Positions 46,901 through 59,829 of a DNA stretch of 64,000 nucleotides are shown piece by piece. The stretch is from Gyrodactylus bullatarudis (Eukaryota; Platyhelminthes; Monogenea; Gyrodactylidea; Gyrodactylidae): the NCBI GenBank assembly GCA_012064415.1, contig SSNU01000114.1:310001-374000 (forward strand), written 5' to 3'. A model generated the notes under the pieces. It was not told where the DNA came from and did not search any database. It saw nothing but the letters and a program-made list of their open reading frames with translations. A program made the translations under genes and the position numbers. How positions within the stretch are numbered: position 1 is the stretch's first letter; each line of letters begins with the position of its first letter.

Positions 46901-49888
46901 TTCAAGGGCGATGTAAAGATTTATGAAATCGATGAAGATGAACAACCTGTTGAAGATCCGAGTCAGCTTAAGCTTAGCTCGTTACTTTTGCCGAAACCGA
47001 ATATGAACATGGTCATAAGTCTCTATATCATACGAGTAATTTTCATATAAAGATTGTCTCGATGGGTCAGACAACTTTCTAAAGTATTTATTTTGAAAAT
47101 AATTGAAGAAATTTTAAAATTTGTGTTGGCGCAGTTTTTCAATTTTTTTAAACTTTGATTTGAAAGTTGATTTCAAGTTGTAAGAGGCATCAAATGTTAT
47201 TTTTCCGGATCACTAATTGACAGGAAGACCAAAAATAATCGTTGAGATTTTAGGAAACAATCCATCTCCATGCAAGAGTTCAAACAAATTTTTTTTCTGA
47301 AATCTTGGTGAAAAAATAAGTTTTTTATAAAAATCATAAACACTGTCCCTTTTTAATAGGCAGTTGATCTTCATCCGATAGATCATGGAGGTTTAGCCGA
47401 TCCCTATCTAATGATTCAATGTGGCGAACAAATCATTAATGAACGTGGCAGTTATAAGCCAAACACTTTGAATCCATTATTTGGCAATTTCTATTCGATA
47501 AAGGCTCAATTACCTCATCAGGACTGCCTCTATATCAGAGTAAGTTTTTTGGGAATTCCATTTACTACATATCTGAGTATCATATTTCATTTTCGTCACT
47601 TGTGATAGTTTTCCCATAGTCAATGTCCTCTATGATAATTTTATTCAGAATTCAGAATGTTCTTACTGATATGAATTTTGCATTTTTTAGTATTTTTTCT
47701 AATGTAGCAGCCCCATATTTCCCAAGGAACGTCTTACAATGATTATAATAACTACTTTTTCTTAATTCCTAAATGCCGAACCTGTAAAGGTAGGATTCAT
47801 TTTTAAGTTGTAACATTCAATGAAATGGGCTAATCCATTACCAGACAAGACGTTCTTAAAGGAAATAAACTTTCCAAGTATACATTAGTTAGAAAACCTC
47901 AGGGGTATGCCAGAGCATATTGAGCATTGGAAAATACAAGATTTTCTTTTGTACTAGTCACGGTATTAGTCTACTTGAATAAAATTTTACACTCCATTCA
48001 AGATTTTAGATAAAAATTCCATTGGATCAGACAAGTTGATTGGAGAAACAAAAATTGACCTCGAAGCTCGAGTCTCATCTCCGCATCGTGCAACAGTTGG
48101 TCTCGCTAAAAAGTTTTACACGTAAATCTTTCTAATCAACGTGATAAGTTCTTGTGTTGATAACCAAAATCTCTTTTAGAGTTGGATACTGCAAGTGGAG
48201 GGATCAACAACTGCCAAGTAGAATTTTGGAGAGTCTCTGTGCCGATTACAAATTCAATCCACCTGTCTATGATATGGAAAATTCAACAGTCACAGTCAAC
48301 GGAGTAGCATTCACAGCAGATATTGACATCCTTAATGAACAGGGTGCCATTGTAAAGTCAAATGAGCCGTTGGCTCTTGAGGCTCTCCTCAAGTGGGGCG
48401 AAAAAATAAGACCCGGTTATCCCCTTGTAGAAGAGCACATTGAAGCAAGATCCCTGTATACACCTGAGCGTCCTGGTCTTTCCCAGGGCCTTCTACAAAT
48501 GTGGGTTGATATCTTCGACAAGACAAAGGGGGAAATTCCAAACATGATTAATATTGCCCCTCGTGAAGCGACAAAATACCAGCTCAGAGTTATCGTCTGG
48601 AATACATACGATGTCCTAAGGACTAGTACAAGCATCTTCTCTAACGACAAGAGTGCTGATATTTACGTAAAGGGGTGGATGAAGGGTTACGACCAAGATG
48701 GCCAAATGACTGATGTTCACAATGAGTGAGATATCGTACATTTTAAATTTCATCAGATGAACACAGTGTGTTGATTATTGAATTTAGGTCCTTGTCCGGT
48801 GAGGGAAACTTTAATTGGAGATTCATTTACGACTTTGAGTACCTAAAGAATGAAGACAAAATTCAATTCCAGACTAAAAAGGTCTTCAACATTGATCCGA
48901 TTACAGTTAAAAGTCCCTGTGAATTGACTATTCAAATATGGGACAAGAATTTGATATCTTCAGATAAATTCCTTGGTACTCTTGTCCTTCCTTTGAAGAG
49001 GATGCCTCGTGGAAGTCGTCGTCCGAATGCATGCGGCCTTCATCAGCTCGACAAAAATTGTATCCAAGTTTCGTTATTTAAGAATAAGGAAATTCGTGGC
49101 TGGTGGCCATGTGTTTTCAAGGAAGACGAGGATGACATCCTTGGGGGTAAAGTCGAATTGGGACTTACCCTAATGTCACTCGAGGATGCAGAATCAAATC
49201 CCGCTGGAATGAAAAGAGAAGCTCCTCAACCTTTACCAGATCCAATGTAGGTTTTTTCGCTAAAAAGGGGCTGAAAAGTTCTTTAAAATTAATCCTGTAC
49301 TTACAGTTAGTTGGAATTTCTTTATGAAGGAAATATTTTTTTAAGTTGATAGGTATACTCTCAAGTAGAAACGTGAAAATGAATTGAATAATAATCACAA
49401 TTGTAATTGCAGAAGGCCAAGTACACAAATTCGTTCCTTATTGAATCCACTAACAGCCTGTACGTACTTAGTTCGTGTCAGATACAAATGGTTCATTATA
49501 AAGGCATCGTTGGTTACTCTAGTATTTTTACTATTCGGTCTTTTCATCTACTCAGCCCCAGGTTTAATAATGCATAAGATTATTCTAAGATAAGTAAATT
49601 CTCAGTTTCATGGTTATGGTTCAATTCCTTTGGTTAAATTGATTTATTTATCCTCGACTTGTTTCATGCACAATTCAATGTGTAAAACTTTGAATAATTT
49701 ATTTCAGACGTCCTGGCTCAAATTTCGGCGCTTTCATGGGACCTCTCGGAACTATCATGTATCTCATAAAGGTTAAACTTAAATGGATCCTCATTAAACT
49801 AGCAATCGCAGCCTTAATAATTCTAATATTTGCCCTATTCATCTATGCAGCTCCTGGTTACATCATGAAAAAGATTATCGGAGCCTAA
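34953..49888 (+). CDS. Type II ferlin (otoferlin-like, no DysF), C-terminal membrane anchor
   Basis: Thirty exons starting at ATG 34953 give about 2,098 residues, the normal ferlin size. All phases agree and the total divides by three. C2A covers exons 34953-35031, 35391-35535 and 36153-36252. After an acidic linker, C2B is in 38947-39296. Then follow the FerI-like part (39476-39707), C2C (40395-41051, DLPPMNTQF and CDPYVEVAFGG), FerB (41084-42022, ending DVFIHMIMDGERIAYCRIP), C2D (42078-43284), a C2 starting LFWGMREM (43795-44170), DWWSRYF (45353-45546), C2E (46772-48121, ADPYLMIQCG) and C2F (48180-49246, SLSGEGNFNWRF). I see no DysF repeat, so it is closer to otoferlin. A strongly basic Lys/Arg block is encoded near 45930-46050. 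Ferlins are calcium-dependent membrane-fusion and repair proteins. The end is alternative: exon 49413-49593 or 49708-49888. Confidence 0.93.
37991..38690. repeat. Hairpin repeat, family A, in a ferlin intron
   Basis: The ends read AGGCTAATTGATATGAAGTT and AACTTCATATCAACCAGCTT. The arms share TTTTTACAGAAATCTCGATT and its inverse, and TTGGCGCCA in both senses. It is moderately worn. Further worn family A-like patches lie at about 36.5-36.9, 44.2-44.6 and 46.2-46.6 kb in other introns of the same gene. Confidence 0.7.
39942..40166 (-). mobile_element. GIY-YIG nuclease remnant (Penelope-like element)
   Basis: A 74-residue open frame on the minus strand contains VYKFKCPSIGQTTRRLKDRI, the core of a GIY-YIG endonuclease domain (Y-x-[IF]-x-C ... 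IGQT-x-R-x-L-x-x-R). Such domains lie at the C-terminus of Penelope-like retroelements. No reverse transcriptase or terminal repeats are visible, so this is a short fragment. It sits in the ferlin intron between exons 39664-39707 and 40395-40774, in the opposite sense. Confidence 0.6.
42574..42609 (+). CDS. Ferlin 36-bp micro-exon
   Basis: TTTTTCCAG opens twelve codons ending YKN before a GTAAGA donor. The next exon begins 30 bp later at 42640 with DNFEFMGRAF. The micro-exon is in phase 0 on both sides, so it could be included or skipped without breaking the frame. Confidence 0.5.
42888..42896 (+). CDS. Possible ferlin 9-bp micro-exon
   Basis: AGCCTAATG lies between a CAG acceptor and a GTAAGC donor and is in phase with exons ending 42822 and starting 42973. 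It is only three codons, so it may be chance, and skipping it also keeps the frame. Confidence 0.3.
47700..47890. repeat. Worn partial copy of hairpin family C
   Basis: GGAACGTCTTA on the left and GGCTAATCCATTACCAGACA with AAGACGTTC on the right match the arms of the 32.4-kb hairpin. The middle is not conserved. It lies in a ferlin intron. Confidence 0.5.
49413..49593 (+). CDS. Ferlin alternative last exon A (membrane anchor)
   Basis: 181 bp, entered in phase 2 and ending in its own stop. It encodes RPSTQIRSLLNPL, a basic stretch with KW, a hydrophobic segment of about 20 residues (VTLVFLLFGLFIYSAPG) and a short basic tail. It is about 44% identical to the exon 114 bp downstream, which has the same length, phase and layout. 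A transcript can use only one of the two. Confidence 0.8.
49708..49888 (+). CDS. Ferlin alternative last exon B (membrane anchor)
   Basis: 181 bp, same entry phase as exon A. It encodes RPGSNFGAFMGPLGT, then KW and a hydrophobic segment (IAALIILIFALFIYAAPG) with a short lysine-containing tail. The RPGSNFGAFMGP start looks somewhat closer to the usual ferlin end than exon A. Either exon would complete the protein. Confidence 0.8.
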
Positions 49889-50603
49889 ATATATGTGCTA
49901 ACTAATTATATTTTGATTCTAACTACCCAAAACTTCCCAAAGAGATAGAATTATTTCAAACTGTCCATTTATTTGAGACGTTATTTATTATTCTGTGATA
50001 TTCATACTTATATTATGCATGTAAAACATTAATTATAAAAGAATTAACTCGTATTCTTATCTTGTTCATTTTAACGAGGATAACCAATTATAACAGAATT
50101 GGATAAATACGTGGATTCATTAGAACAAAAATAATTGAAAAAATTTTTCAGCGTACAATGATTCAATCTTTGTGTCTAATAAATCATTTTTAGTGGTTCC
50201 TAGTCTAAGATTGGTAGATGAAGAAATAGAAAAATAAATTTTATTTCAATTCGTGTATCACAAATTTTTCTCTCTTGTAATATAAGTTACCAAAAATAAC
50301 ATAATTGAAAGAATGTAAAAATCCATGTGTGTGTTAAAATGGGATCATTCTAGGGGCATTAAGCGGCTTTTGTTCTTCTCAGAGTATAAAGTCTCAAACT
50401 TGGAATGAACCCAATTTCTGTTAAATATACGAGTATCGAATTAATTTGGAAGTTTATAAAAATTGATGAATGAAAATAACAATAGGGACTAGAATTATTA
50501 TTGTGTTAATAGGCCAAAATAGGTTTGTTTCTATGTAAAAATAAACAAATTTTAGTACAAAATCAAAGAGGTTAGAAGATGGGGTTGGGGGTGTTGGTTG
50601 GTT
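49889..50603. other. Convergent 3' intergenic region
   Basis: About 700 bp between the stop codons of ferlin (plus) and the P4-ATPase (minus). It must hold both 3' UTRs. No gene or repeat was recognised. Confidence 0.5.
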
Positions 50604-53600
50604 TCAATGCATAGCTTCCTTGGCATAAATTGAAATGACAGACTGCCTCCTTGGATGTTTGATGTGTGACTTTCGTCGAATGGAGTTCTTGAAATTTTCA
50701 CTTGCTCGCCGATTCCGCTCCTCGGCCATGAGAGCTATAGATTCAGCATATTTGTATTCAGTTTTCCAATAGAAATCAATCAAAAATCTCCATAACAAAT
50801 CAATGCCAAGAGTTAGTACTATCGATATTAACTGGCCTAGCCAAAAGGCTGGCGATTCAGGGATAATAGTGTTTACATAACGATATATTCCAAGGCCTTC
50901 ACGAAGCTATTAAATATAAATTTACTAATTTTACTTGATAGTAGTTTGGTTAATTTTTCAATTTTAATTTTAAAGGAATATAACATGACTTACATCAACA
51001 ATGAATATTATGCCTACATTGACTCCAACATTCAAGGCAAATATAGCAACGACAAGCCAGTTAAGTCCATGGAACATGACGAGATTTCTCATCATTACAG
51101 AATTCCAAATGTAGACGTAAACTGTATTGCCAAAAGCTGACATATCAAAGTCTTTTTGTAGACGACTTGGATCCTCCGGCGGTAGAAATGCAGCCGATCC
51201 CAAGTCAATGCCAAAGTAAACGAGAAAGGCTGAGAAGTAGCAACAAAATCCATAAATAAATCCAATAAACATCCATGAATAGATGACTTTTAGACTTAAA
51301 TTTGGATTCCTTGTTAGCTAAGAATGAAATGGATCAGTTTTAAAATGGGATTTATCAAAATTCTTTCTACAGTCAGTGTATTTCGATTTGTACTGTAAAA
51401 TTTTATCATACATTTTAATCTCTTTCTTTGAAGTAAGGAAAACTTTAAGCTTTAGTAACCAAAATTAAGAAAAATATTTTTAAAAATTTTTTTTGATCGT
51501 TTGTACCTATCTACAGTAACTCAATCCTTAGATTTGTGAAAAATAAAATCTTCTCTATTCCCAAATACATCTAGAAAAGGACCAAATTTCATCATTTTTA
51601 TTTAATTTTTAATTACTTGATGAGTAAGTATTTACACATGTTTTTTTCAATTCTAGATTTTTTCCATTCATTTATACTTGCACCTGGTTATTGTTTTTAT
51701 TTTTTTGAAATTAATAAACGACCATGAATTTTAAATTGAATTACTTACACATCGATAAAGCCTTGGGTATCTCATGAGACTTTTGGCGGGTAAATATCGA
51801 TCAAAAGCGGCATAAATCAAAATTGGAACAGATGTAAATGTTAGGTTAAATAAAGTGTAGTAATCTGAACTGTAAAGTGTCTGGTCGGAGTATCCACTGT
51901 AATACTCGAAGATTAAATTTGGTGTGATGAAGCACACACATTTAAGATAAAAGAACAACATCATGTACGATATCCTCTGATAGGTCCAGGTCCCATGAAC
52001 AAACAGCAAACGACGAAGCATCCTAGAAAAAGGTTGAGATTTATTAACATTAATAAGTTATCGTTGAAAATTCGAAGCCCTAACCTCTCTATGCTTAGTT
52101 TATAATCGAACATAGCATGACAAATACAGTAAGTAAACTAGAAAGGATTTCACAGGCATAGATTGACCCGGACAGTTAGTAACACTAGAAACTCGTATAA
52201 AAATATATATCAGATATATTAGAATTTCTATTCTAGAAAAAGTAAGTTCCTGTTATGAAGACTAGTCAGTAAAAGCCTCAAAATAGCCTTCAGACATCAT
52301 ATTGTAGATGGTTATTTGTTTTGAATTCGACTCCAAGAAATGGGTCTTTAAAACTGATTATTTTTTAAAAATAGTTAAACTTTTATCTAGTGAGAAAACA
52401 AGGGGATTGATGGATTTGATGTTAAAATTCAGATTGTACAATGTACATGGAAGAAATATATTACAGGAATGATTTTAGGTGAGAAAGCAAAATTTTGATT
52501 ATAATACCATGAATAGAGTAAAGTTTTGTTGTATATTTCATCATCTGCCTCACTCAAAATCGCAATCAAATCAATAATCGGAGTATATTCTACGTGAGTA
52601 CTATTCTTGAGACTTATAGTTGGTTACAGATCTTACCGAGGTATATATATTTCTATACAATGAATGAATTTCTTATCAAATAGCAATATATAATAGTAAA
52701 AAATTCTTAAATATTTGTTCCATAGCAGTCTGATAAAATAAATTTTCAGCCTCATTTTCAAATCGGTGCTATTAAGACTGAATCATCATCATTAGTAATG
52801 ACTAGAACCGCAAAGATGCCTTTTTTCTATTAAGGAACTTCAAACCCTTCATTTTTCGTGCATCAGAAATGTCTCATGGTGAAGGGTAGGCCAAGAATGT
52901 TAGGCCATTTTAATGCCATACAAATTTTTTTCTAATTTCAAGCCCTTCTAAGACTTATTTAAGATGGGAGCTAATGAATTAGATCTTGTTGACCATGACT
53001 GGAGAAGCATTGTAGACTTCCTTAGAAATTCAAATAAAATTTTGAATATAATGTTTGTGTCAGAACTAAATTAACAAAAGAATCAAGTTTTAATCAAGAC
53101 TCAGTAAAATTTGGAAACTCTGCGAAAGTCCCTCCTTGAAGGAGACAAAGTCATACTCTGAAATTATTCTTAAACTTTCAATTAATTCATAAACATACGC
53201 AAACTTTGGGATGGCATAATCTGAAGATCTGGCAGCATGCAGACCCTCTTTCCCGAAGATTCCAATGCCAATGTCAGCTTGCAGTATCATGGAAACATCA
53301 TTGCCACCATCACCGATAGCTGCGGTTACCGGAGGTTTCCTGGAGTGAGTGAGTTTACTGATTCCTTTGCTGACCATCTCAACAACGTTTGCCTTCTGTA
53401 AGGGACTCACACGACAACAGAGGACTGTAGAACTGTTCATGCAGAGTCGTAAAAACTTTTGTTGCAGCATCGGCTTTTGAGATGGACCTCATTAAAATTT
53501 CGTTTTTCTTCTTTAGTTCTTGAATAGACTCACTAGTAAGGCAAACTTGAGACTCTTTCCATCGATAACCAAGGCAACAGCTTCACCAGCAGCGCCAGCA

Positions 53601-56600
53601 AACTTTTTATGCTTTCTCCTAATTCGATCGCGCGGATCTCTCCGGTTACTCTGGGCACTAAAAGAATAGAGCTGTTGCTTTTGCTTTTTATATGCATTAC
53701 GCAATTTCAGGGGAATATCACGTAGGGTATCAACAAATTTCTTTCTTGTCTCCTGACGTATTTTCAATCCCTCGAGATGACAGTCAATGCGTCGGAGAGT
53801 CTCATTGATCGAGGTACAATTTGTTATCTTCATCAGAGAACTTTTGATGGGTATATGACCTGCAGCCTGTAAAAGTACAAAATTAATTATCAACAGATTC
53901 TGCCAAGGCATTCTTTTGGTTTCCCTATCTAATGGTACTAAGGAGCATTGATATTTTGAATTATGTTCCATAGATTTAAGTTAAAAGTGAGAGAATGATT
54001 CCAATAATCTGATTTTAGTTAAATATCAAGCTGTAGTTGTTTCTTTAAATATGAGCCTCTTCTAATTCTATAATCATCTCTTTTAGTTAAAATTTACTCA
54101 GACACTTAGACGAAATTTTCCAAAATTACTAAAATCACCAATCGATATGATATTTTGTTCATCCTATTACAGAAGCATAAAAGGATATTTTATAGAGAAA
54201 TTTGGTATGATAATACTTAAAGAATAATTTAATCATATCGACAAGTAATTTTATTGATTTTGGCGAGTTTCGTCTAAGTCTACCCAATAGTCTCATTTAT
54301 TCAAGTTTAGCTAACTTACCTGGCTTACACTTATTGCAGTCTCTTCCTTGTCCCCGGTAAGAACCCATATTTGAATGCCGGCCTCTCTCATAGATACAAG
54401 ACATTCCTTAATACCATCCTGAAGTTTATCCTCAACTCCAGTTACACCAAGCAGGGCCATATTATTCTCAGCCTTGTCGTATGCCTCTTGCAGAACTTGC
54501 TCACGGTTTTCTCCCAAATGAGCACGTGCCATTCTTATGTCATTAATTAGACTGGTATATTCTGAATCGGTCTTGATTTCCTTGACAGAATACACCAGAG
54601 TTCTCAGTCCAATCAGGGAAAAGTCAGTGACTTTGGTCAAAATTGAATTCTTATCTAAGTCAGTTGATCCAGAACATGCCTGTCAGATTATACAATTAAC
54701 TTTTGTAAATTATTATTTCATTGAATATTGTATTGTATCATCAAAGATATTATATTTCATAATAACTCATATAAATATAATGTATATTATATTTCATATA
54801 ATATACACTGTATATTATACAGTGTGTATATAAGAGTGAAGATCAAGAGAACATTTTCAACTCATTTTGAGAACTAAATTTCCATCGGTAAATACTTTTA
54901 ATCAAAAGACAATGTGAAAAGAAGAGTGACAAGTACACTGTTTCTTCTTAAAAACCACGGTTCATAAATCACAAATAATTCCATTTGTACTACTAACGTC
55001 AAGCGTTCAGATATCATGGTTATTGTTACACAAAGATATGAATTATTATGAATGATGATTTATTTCTCAATAATAAATAGTTTTATCACTCTTCATTTTG
55101 CTATGAGACACGAAAGGAATCATCAATCTCACTCAGGCTTTCTATCTAGGTATCGATTAAAAATCTTTAAACTAATTTTAAGATTCTCAAGTTTTTCGAA
55201 TGAGATTAATCGTAAAAGAATAGAAACTAATCAAAGTGTCTGATAAAATTTCGAACCTATTTAAAAGACTTTAAAAAGTAACCATTTAGGAAGAATCTCA
55301 ATGACACTTTGAGTTGCAAATTCGATTCAGTTTACGGCATGTATTTGTAATACAAACCCTCCTCTGAAGTTGCACTTGGTGAATACTTGTCCTTTCCTTG
55401 TGACTGTAAAGGATCACTTTAATTCGCGTTAATTTCTATTGACAGTTTCAATTTCTTAAATTGGGAACGGCACAATAAACCATTGAGTTTACCAAACTCT
55501 GTTACAGTTCTGTAATTAGGGTAATTAAAGTACTATGTCTTTCATATTGAGATTCTTCCTAAATGGCGAATATTTTTATTTAGCGCACAACACCGACAAA
55601 AATAGTATCCATATGAGTATGCTGGAAATCTATATTTATGAAATAAAAAATACCCAATTGTTGTCATTCAGAGTTTAATCTATACCTTTTGCAGCTCGTT
55701 AAGGAAGATATGAAATTCGATAAGGAATTCGTGAAATTCATTAAGGAATAGTATTTTAAAATGTCATTGCCAGTTTTAAAATTCAAAATTCACTTACTCT
55801 TGGATCTGTCATGGAAGTTTCAGCTCCCTTGCTAATGACAAATTTGGAACCGTTCGGAAATCGAACAATGACCGACATTTTCTTTCGATCTGAGTTAAAT
55901 TCGATGATTTCATCGATTATGTAATAATTCGATTCCAGCAACTCTTCAACAGGTTCATAATTCTTTGGAAACAACTTATTCGATATTGTAATGTAACGGG
56001 TTTTTGTACTTTCAAAAGCAATTTCTTCGTCATCATCATTACTGCGAGGTTCCTTGCCGTTTCTTCTCATGAAATCTTCCATCTGATCCTTTGTTCCGTG
56101 GTAGACTATTCCAGCTTTGTACGCAGCTTTTATTAGAGCCTCTTCGTCAGGAGACGCTGACTAGATGTGATTTTTTAAAGATCATTAACTCATAATTTTT
56201 AATATAGGAATAGAAACCCATTCAATAAACTTTTAGTTTTGCTAAATTTATGATACGCGAAATAACCTTGAGTGCTTCTTGATATATCAGAAAGAATCTA
56301 GCGACCTGGTTGATTCATGATAGAATTTTAAATCTTTAAAAAACAACACCAGTCAGAATTCTGGTTCGTAATTTTCTGATTTTTCAAATTTGCTTGAGTT
56401 TTATTTCTTGTGTATGAATGATGAAACCTTTAACGTTTTCAGATTTGAGAACTAACTCAAAAGAACCTACAGGTCATTAAAAATTTTATTTTATTGCAAA
56501 ATTACAAAATGGAAAAAGATAAAAATTTATTATTGATAGGTAATAAAGGAAATCTCAAGTTTAGATTTGATTAAACTCAATTGAACATGAATCACGATCA

Positions 56601-58730
56601 ACGTTTGCCAAGAGACAATCCCAATCGTGAGAAAGAAACCCTTCTAATCGATGATGAAATCTAATGTTAAGTTAATAGAAAGACACTTTTTTTGAATAAA
56701 TCTCAGATTAGACATCAATTTATGTCTGGTTACCACTGGCAACTTGATTAGAATTTTTAAATAAATCCAGAAGAGCTTACAAAAATGAACCAATAAGAAG
56801 TGATCTATGAGAAATATCTTTTGGTATGGATTGCAAGAAGGGGATTTCTGTAACTGTTAACTTTACAGCCCCTTTTGATAATATGACGACAAGATAATAA
56901 TAATAATTTGATTATAAAGCAAAATAGTATCTAAATATTCTACTATCTGGTTATATCCTACTTACCCAGGATTAGAAAAAGCCTGCTTTGGCATTGAAAG
57001 CTATAAGAAGGGCCTGTTTATGGCCTCTATTTATCCAATCTGGCCAAGTCTCTTCGATGGTACTCAATATAACTCAACAATCTCGAAAAGTACATCAACC
57101 TACAACACGTAGAATCAAAGGAAGTATTCTATTCCATTCAAAAAAATATACTCCCCAATATATAAGCAAATGAATTTGTATATTTTTCTTCTTTCAAAAG
57201 CCTTACCTGATAATTCATTGTGGTCTGGCCGCCTTCGTCAGTCTTCATATTATTCTCAACTGTATTGCATAGGGCAATGCAAATGAATAGGAAACGAATC
57301 TCTGTATCCTTTGATAAATTATTCATTGTGGTGTCTACACTGGCCGACTTGAGATAATCATCGAGAACTTCAAGGTTGATCTCTTCGCCATGAATGTTGA
57401 TTGGAACGAGGTTGTTATCACAAAAGAAGTAACTCTCATCTCTATGGGCCAGGGCGAAGGCTCTAAACACCATAATGTTTTGAGTGATTGTTCCAGTCTT
57501 GTCGCTGAACAAAAATTCAACTTGGCCCAGTTGGTCAGCCAATGAGGAGGAGTTGGCAATACTCTGAATGTTTGTATTCTCATCGTACAACTTGAGGTCG
57601 TTATTTATTAAAAAGACAGTCCAGAGCTGGGCCAATTCATAGGAAATAATAATTGAGATCGGTATCAGATACGCATAGAGGATGAGTGTTATGAGGAATC
57701 TGGAGACGTAGGAAAATCTGGTTGTGGATAACCCAGAAAAGTAAGATATCTCTTTGAAAAAGGGAATGTACCGATTCGATTCGATGATCTTGAGTATAAT
57801 CGATAAAATAAATAAAATGATAATCAACATGAGAATATTCGTATTGATTTGCTTCTCGGAAACACTGTATTTTCTAGATGGAGGCTTTGAGTTTAACGAT
57901 AACTTGGAATTTATTCCGGAATATGCGCATAATCCAAGGATCCAGTCAGTCTTGACGAGACGAGAACCGCGTAAAAGAAGATTTTCAGACGATAAGGGAA
58001 TACTCCTACCCAAGGAGTCCTTGATAGATCCATGAAATAAGGTTAAATCTTTGTCCGGTGGATTGTACTCTATGTGAAAGGATAGATTTCTATACTCTTG
58101 GGGCACTTCATAAGTACCACTGGTTGAGAAGGCTTTTGCGAGTATTTGGAATTGGGTGTCAACTGTGTTGATCTTTTTTATATTTGTTTCCCCATCCAAG
58201 TTGGCGGTGATAACACTGACAGTGGCATTTTTATTGGTCGTATAAATCGGTATTAGGTCGGCTGGAAATTCCTGATCACAATCAACTCTAATGATTCTAC
58301 CGACAAAAATTTCTCTGGCCTTAATAGAAGATAGGACACACTTTCCATTCGGTTCAACAGTGACAAGTTTGAATCTTTTCTCATTGAGAATTTTGTCTCT
58401 TCTATGGCGTTTGATGTCGTCAAACGCATCCTTTATCATGGATATTGCAAAGACTATGACAACTGGTATAATGATATTATAAACATTCAATGTTGAATCA
58501 GCAAAGATGAAAAAAACCATTGTGAATATAAACCAAAAGTTGCTTATTTTCCTGAACTGTTCAATGAACGACTTTGGTAAGAATGAAAATATTGTATATC
58601 TTGAAGAAATGATCCTATTAGAAGGATATTCAGTGTAAACATTTTCATTTTTTTCTGAATGAGTAAGAGTTATATCATATGAGTGCTCATTTGCTTGAGA
58701 TTTCTTTCCAAACAATTTTTCAAGAATCAT
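50604..58730 (-). CDS. P4-ATPase, phospholipid flippase catalytic subunit
   Basis: Eight exons, 58730-57207, 56160-55798, 54679-54320, 53866-53534, 53473-53199, 52022-51749, 51317-50994 and 50906-50604, give 1,251 residues with all phases kept. In the first exon are two membrane helices near residues 64-101, the actuator motif DGET (179-182), PISI in helix 4 (357-360, PISL in most relatives) and the phosphorylation site DKTGT with Asp410. Then come SPDEEAL (511-517) and KGAE of the nucleotide-binding domain, GDKEETAIS, CCRVSPLQKA and the hinge GDGGNDVSMI, and about six C-terminal helices starting after LLFVHGTWTYQR. P4-ATPases move phospholipids to the cytosolic leaflet, usually with a CDC50 partner. 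The C-terminal tail is basic (RRKSHIKHPRRQS). The catalytic residues appear intact. Confidence 0.95.
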
Positions 58731-58986
58731 CTTATCTTGAAGATGTTAAACATTACTGTAACACCTTATCAAACAAATTTTAAGTTTATTTATTTTAAAT
58801 TAAAAACTTTAATTTAAAGTTATTGAATGATTCAATTTGAATCAGCCTGTTTTGAATTCAAAAATGCAAATCTTCGCAGGATTATCTTCCACAATTCATC
58901 CACTGAATGAGTATTACTGATAATTATAAACTTAATGTATTTTTATTAGTCTGATTGTTATCAAGATTACAATCATAATTTTATAT

Positions 58987-59694
58987 TCATGCGAATAACT
59001 GAAATCTTTCAAATGGTTCAACCTTGAATTTTTTTTCAACTTTTAGCAAAATATTCAATATTGAATTATCCTCTAGATTACCGCATGCATAACCGAAATC
59101 TGTCTTTAGAATAGTCATGATACCAGAATCTCCAAATCCACATGATAAGATTAGTAATTCATTTGCATTCGTATCAGAATCTATGAGAATATATTCTGTT
59201 TCATGAAGAAATTTATCAGCGAATTCACATATTATCTTTCGATCTACCGATCCAAAATAATGAGGAATGCCGGAGTATTCAGGATTTTTGGAACTAGAAA
59301 AAATGTCTGTTATATCAAAACATTGATTATTTGACACTGCCCGATTGGAAATGTTGAAACTTGATGTTTTATCAAACGAGCTTTCGTTAGGATTGATTTT
59401 ATACTCGAATAATGATTCATTAAATTCCATTAGACCATTATCTAAAAACTTTAATATCTTCTGTGGGTCAGGAGAGATGATCTTGTTGAATATTTGATAA
59501 TTATGCTTGAATATAACTTCGACATTCTCATCGTCAAAGTCTGTTATAATAAATTCTTTCTCATCAAGGAATATTTTGGCAAATTCTCTGGCATGCTCCG
59601 TCTCCATAGAACCGAAATAACAATCAAAAGTCTTGTTTAGGTGGAGAAAATTATAGCTCGAACAAAAGAATTCATTGAATCTTCTTGTCGTCAT
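58987..59694 (-). CDS. 235-residue protein with internal duplication, unknown function
   Basis: A single exon. Residues 26-61 and 146-183 are related: both begin YFGS and continue with a helix and an acidic strand (EFAKIFLDEKEFIITDFDDE versus EFADKFLHETEYILIDSDTN). The sequence between is Ser/Asn-rich. There is no signal peptide or membrane segment. The gene lies between the P4-ATPase (256 bp after its stop) and the TMEM177-like gene (135 bp before its start), all on the same strand, so the three are tightly packed. I do not recognise the fold or family. It may be a lineage-restricted gene. Confidence 0.65.
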   Translation of the reverse strand: MTTRRFNEFFCSSYNFLHLNKTFDCYFGSMETEHAREFAKIFLDEKEFIITDFDDENVEVIFKHNYQIFNKIISPDPQKILKFLDNGLMEFNESLFEYKINPNESSFDKTSSFNISNRAVSNNQCFDITDIFSSSKNPEYSGIPHYFGSVDRKIICEFADKFLHETEYILIDSDTNANELLILSCGFGDSGIMTILKTDFGYACGNLEDNSILNILLKVEKKFKVEPFERFQLFA

Positions 59695-59829
59695 ATTATC
59701 ACATTGACGTTACTGTCAGAATTTTCCCAAATCTGATTGGTTATTTTTGAATAACGACGTCTATGCTCATAAAAAGAATTTTTTAAATACAAATTGTATT
59801 TATATTAATAATTTTAAATCTGAAGTAAT

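Noticed and set aside
54537..54833. 98-residue plus-strand frame
   Set aside because: Its first part is antisense to a conserved P4-ATPase exon and the rest is simple AT repeat.
57754..58035. 93-residue plus-strand frame
   Set aside because: It is the antisense shadow of the P4-ATPase first exon.
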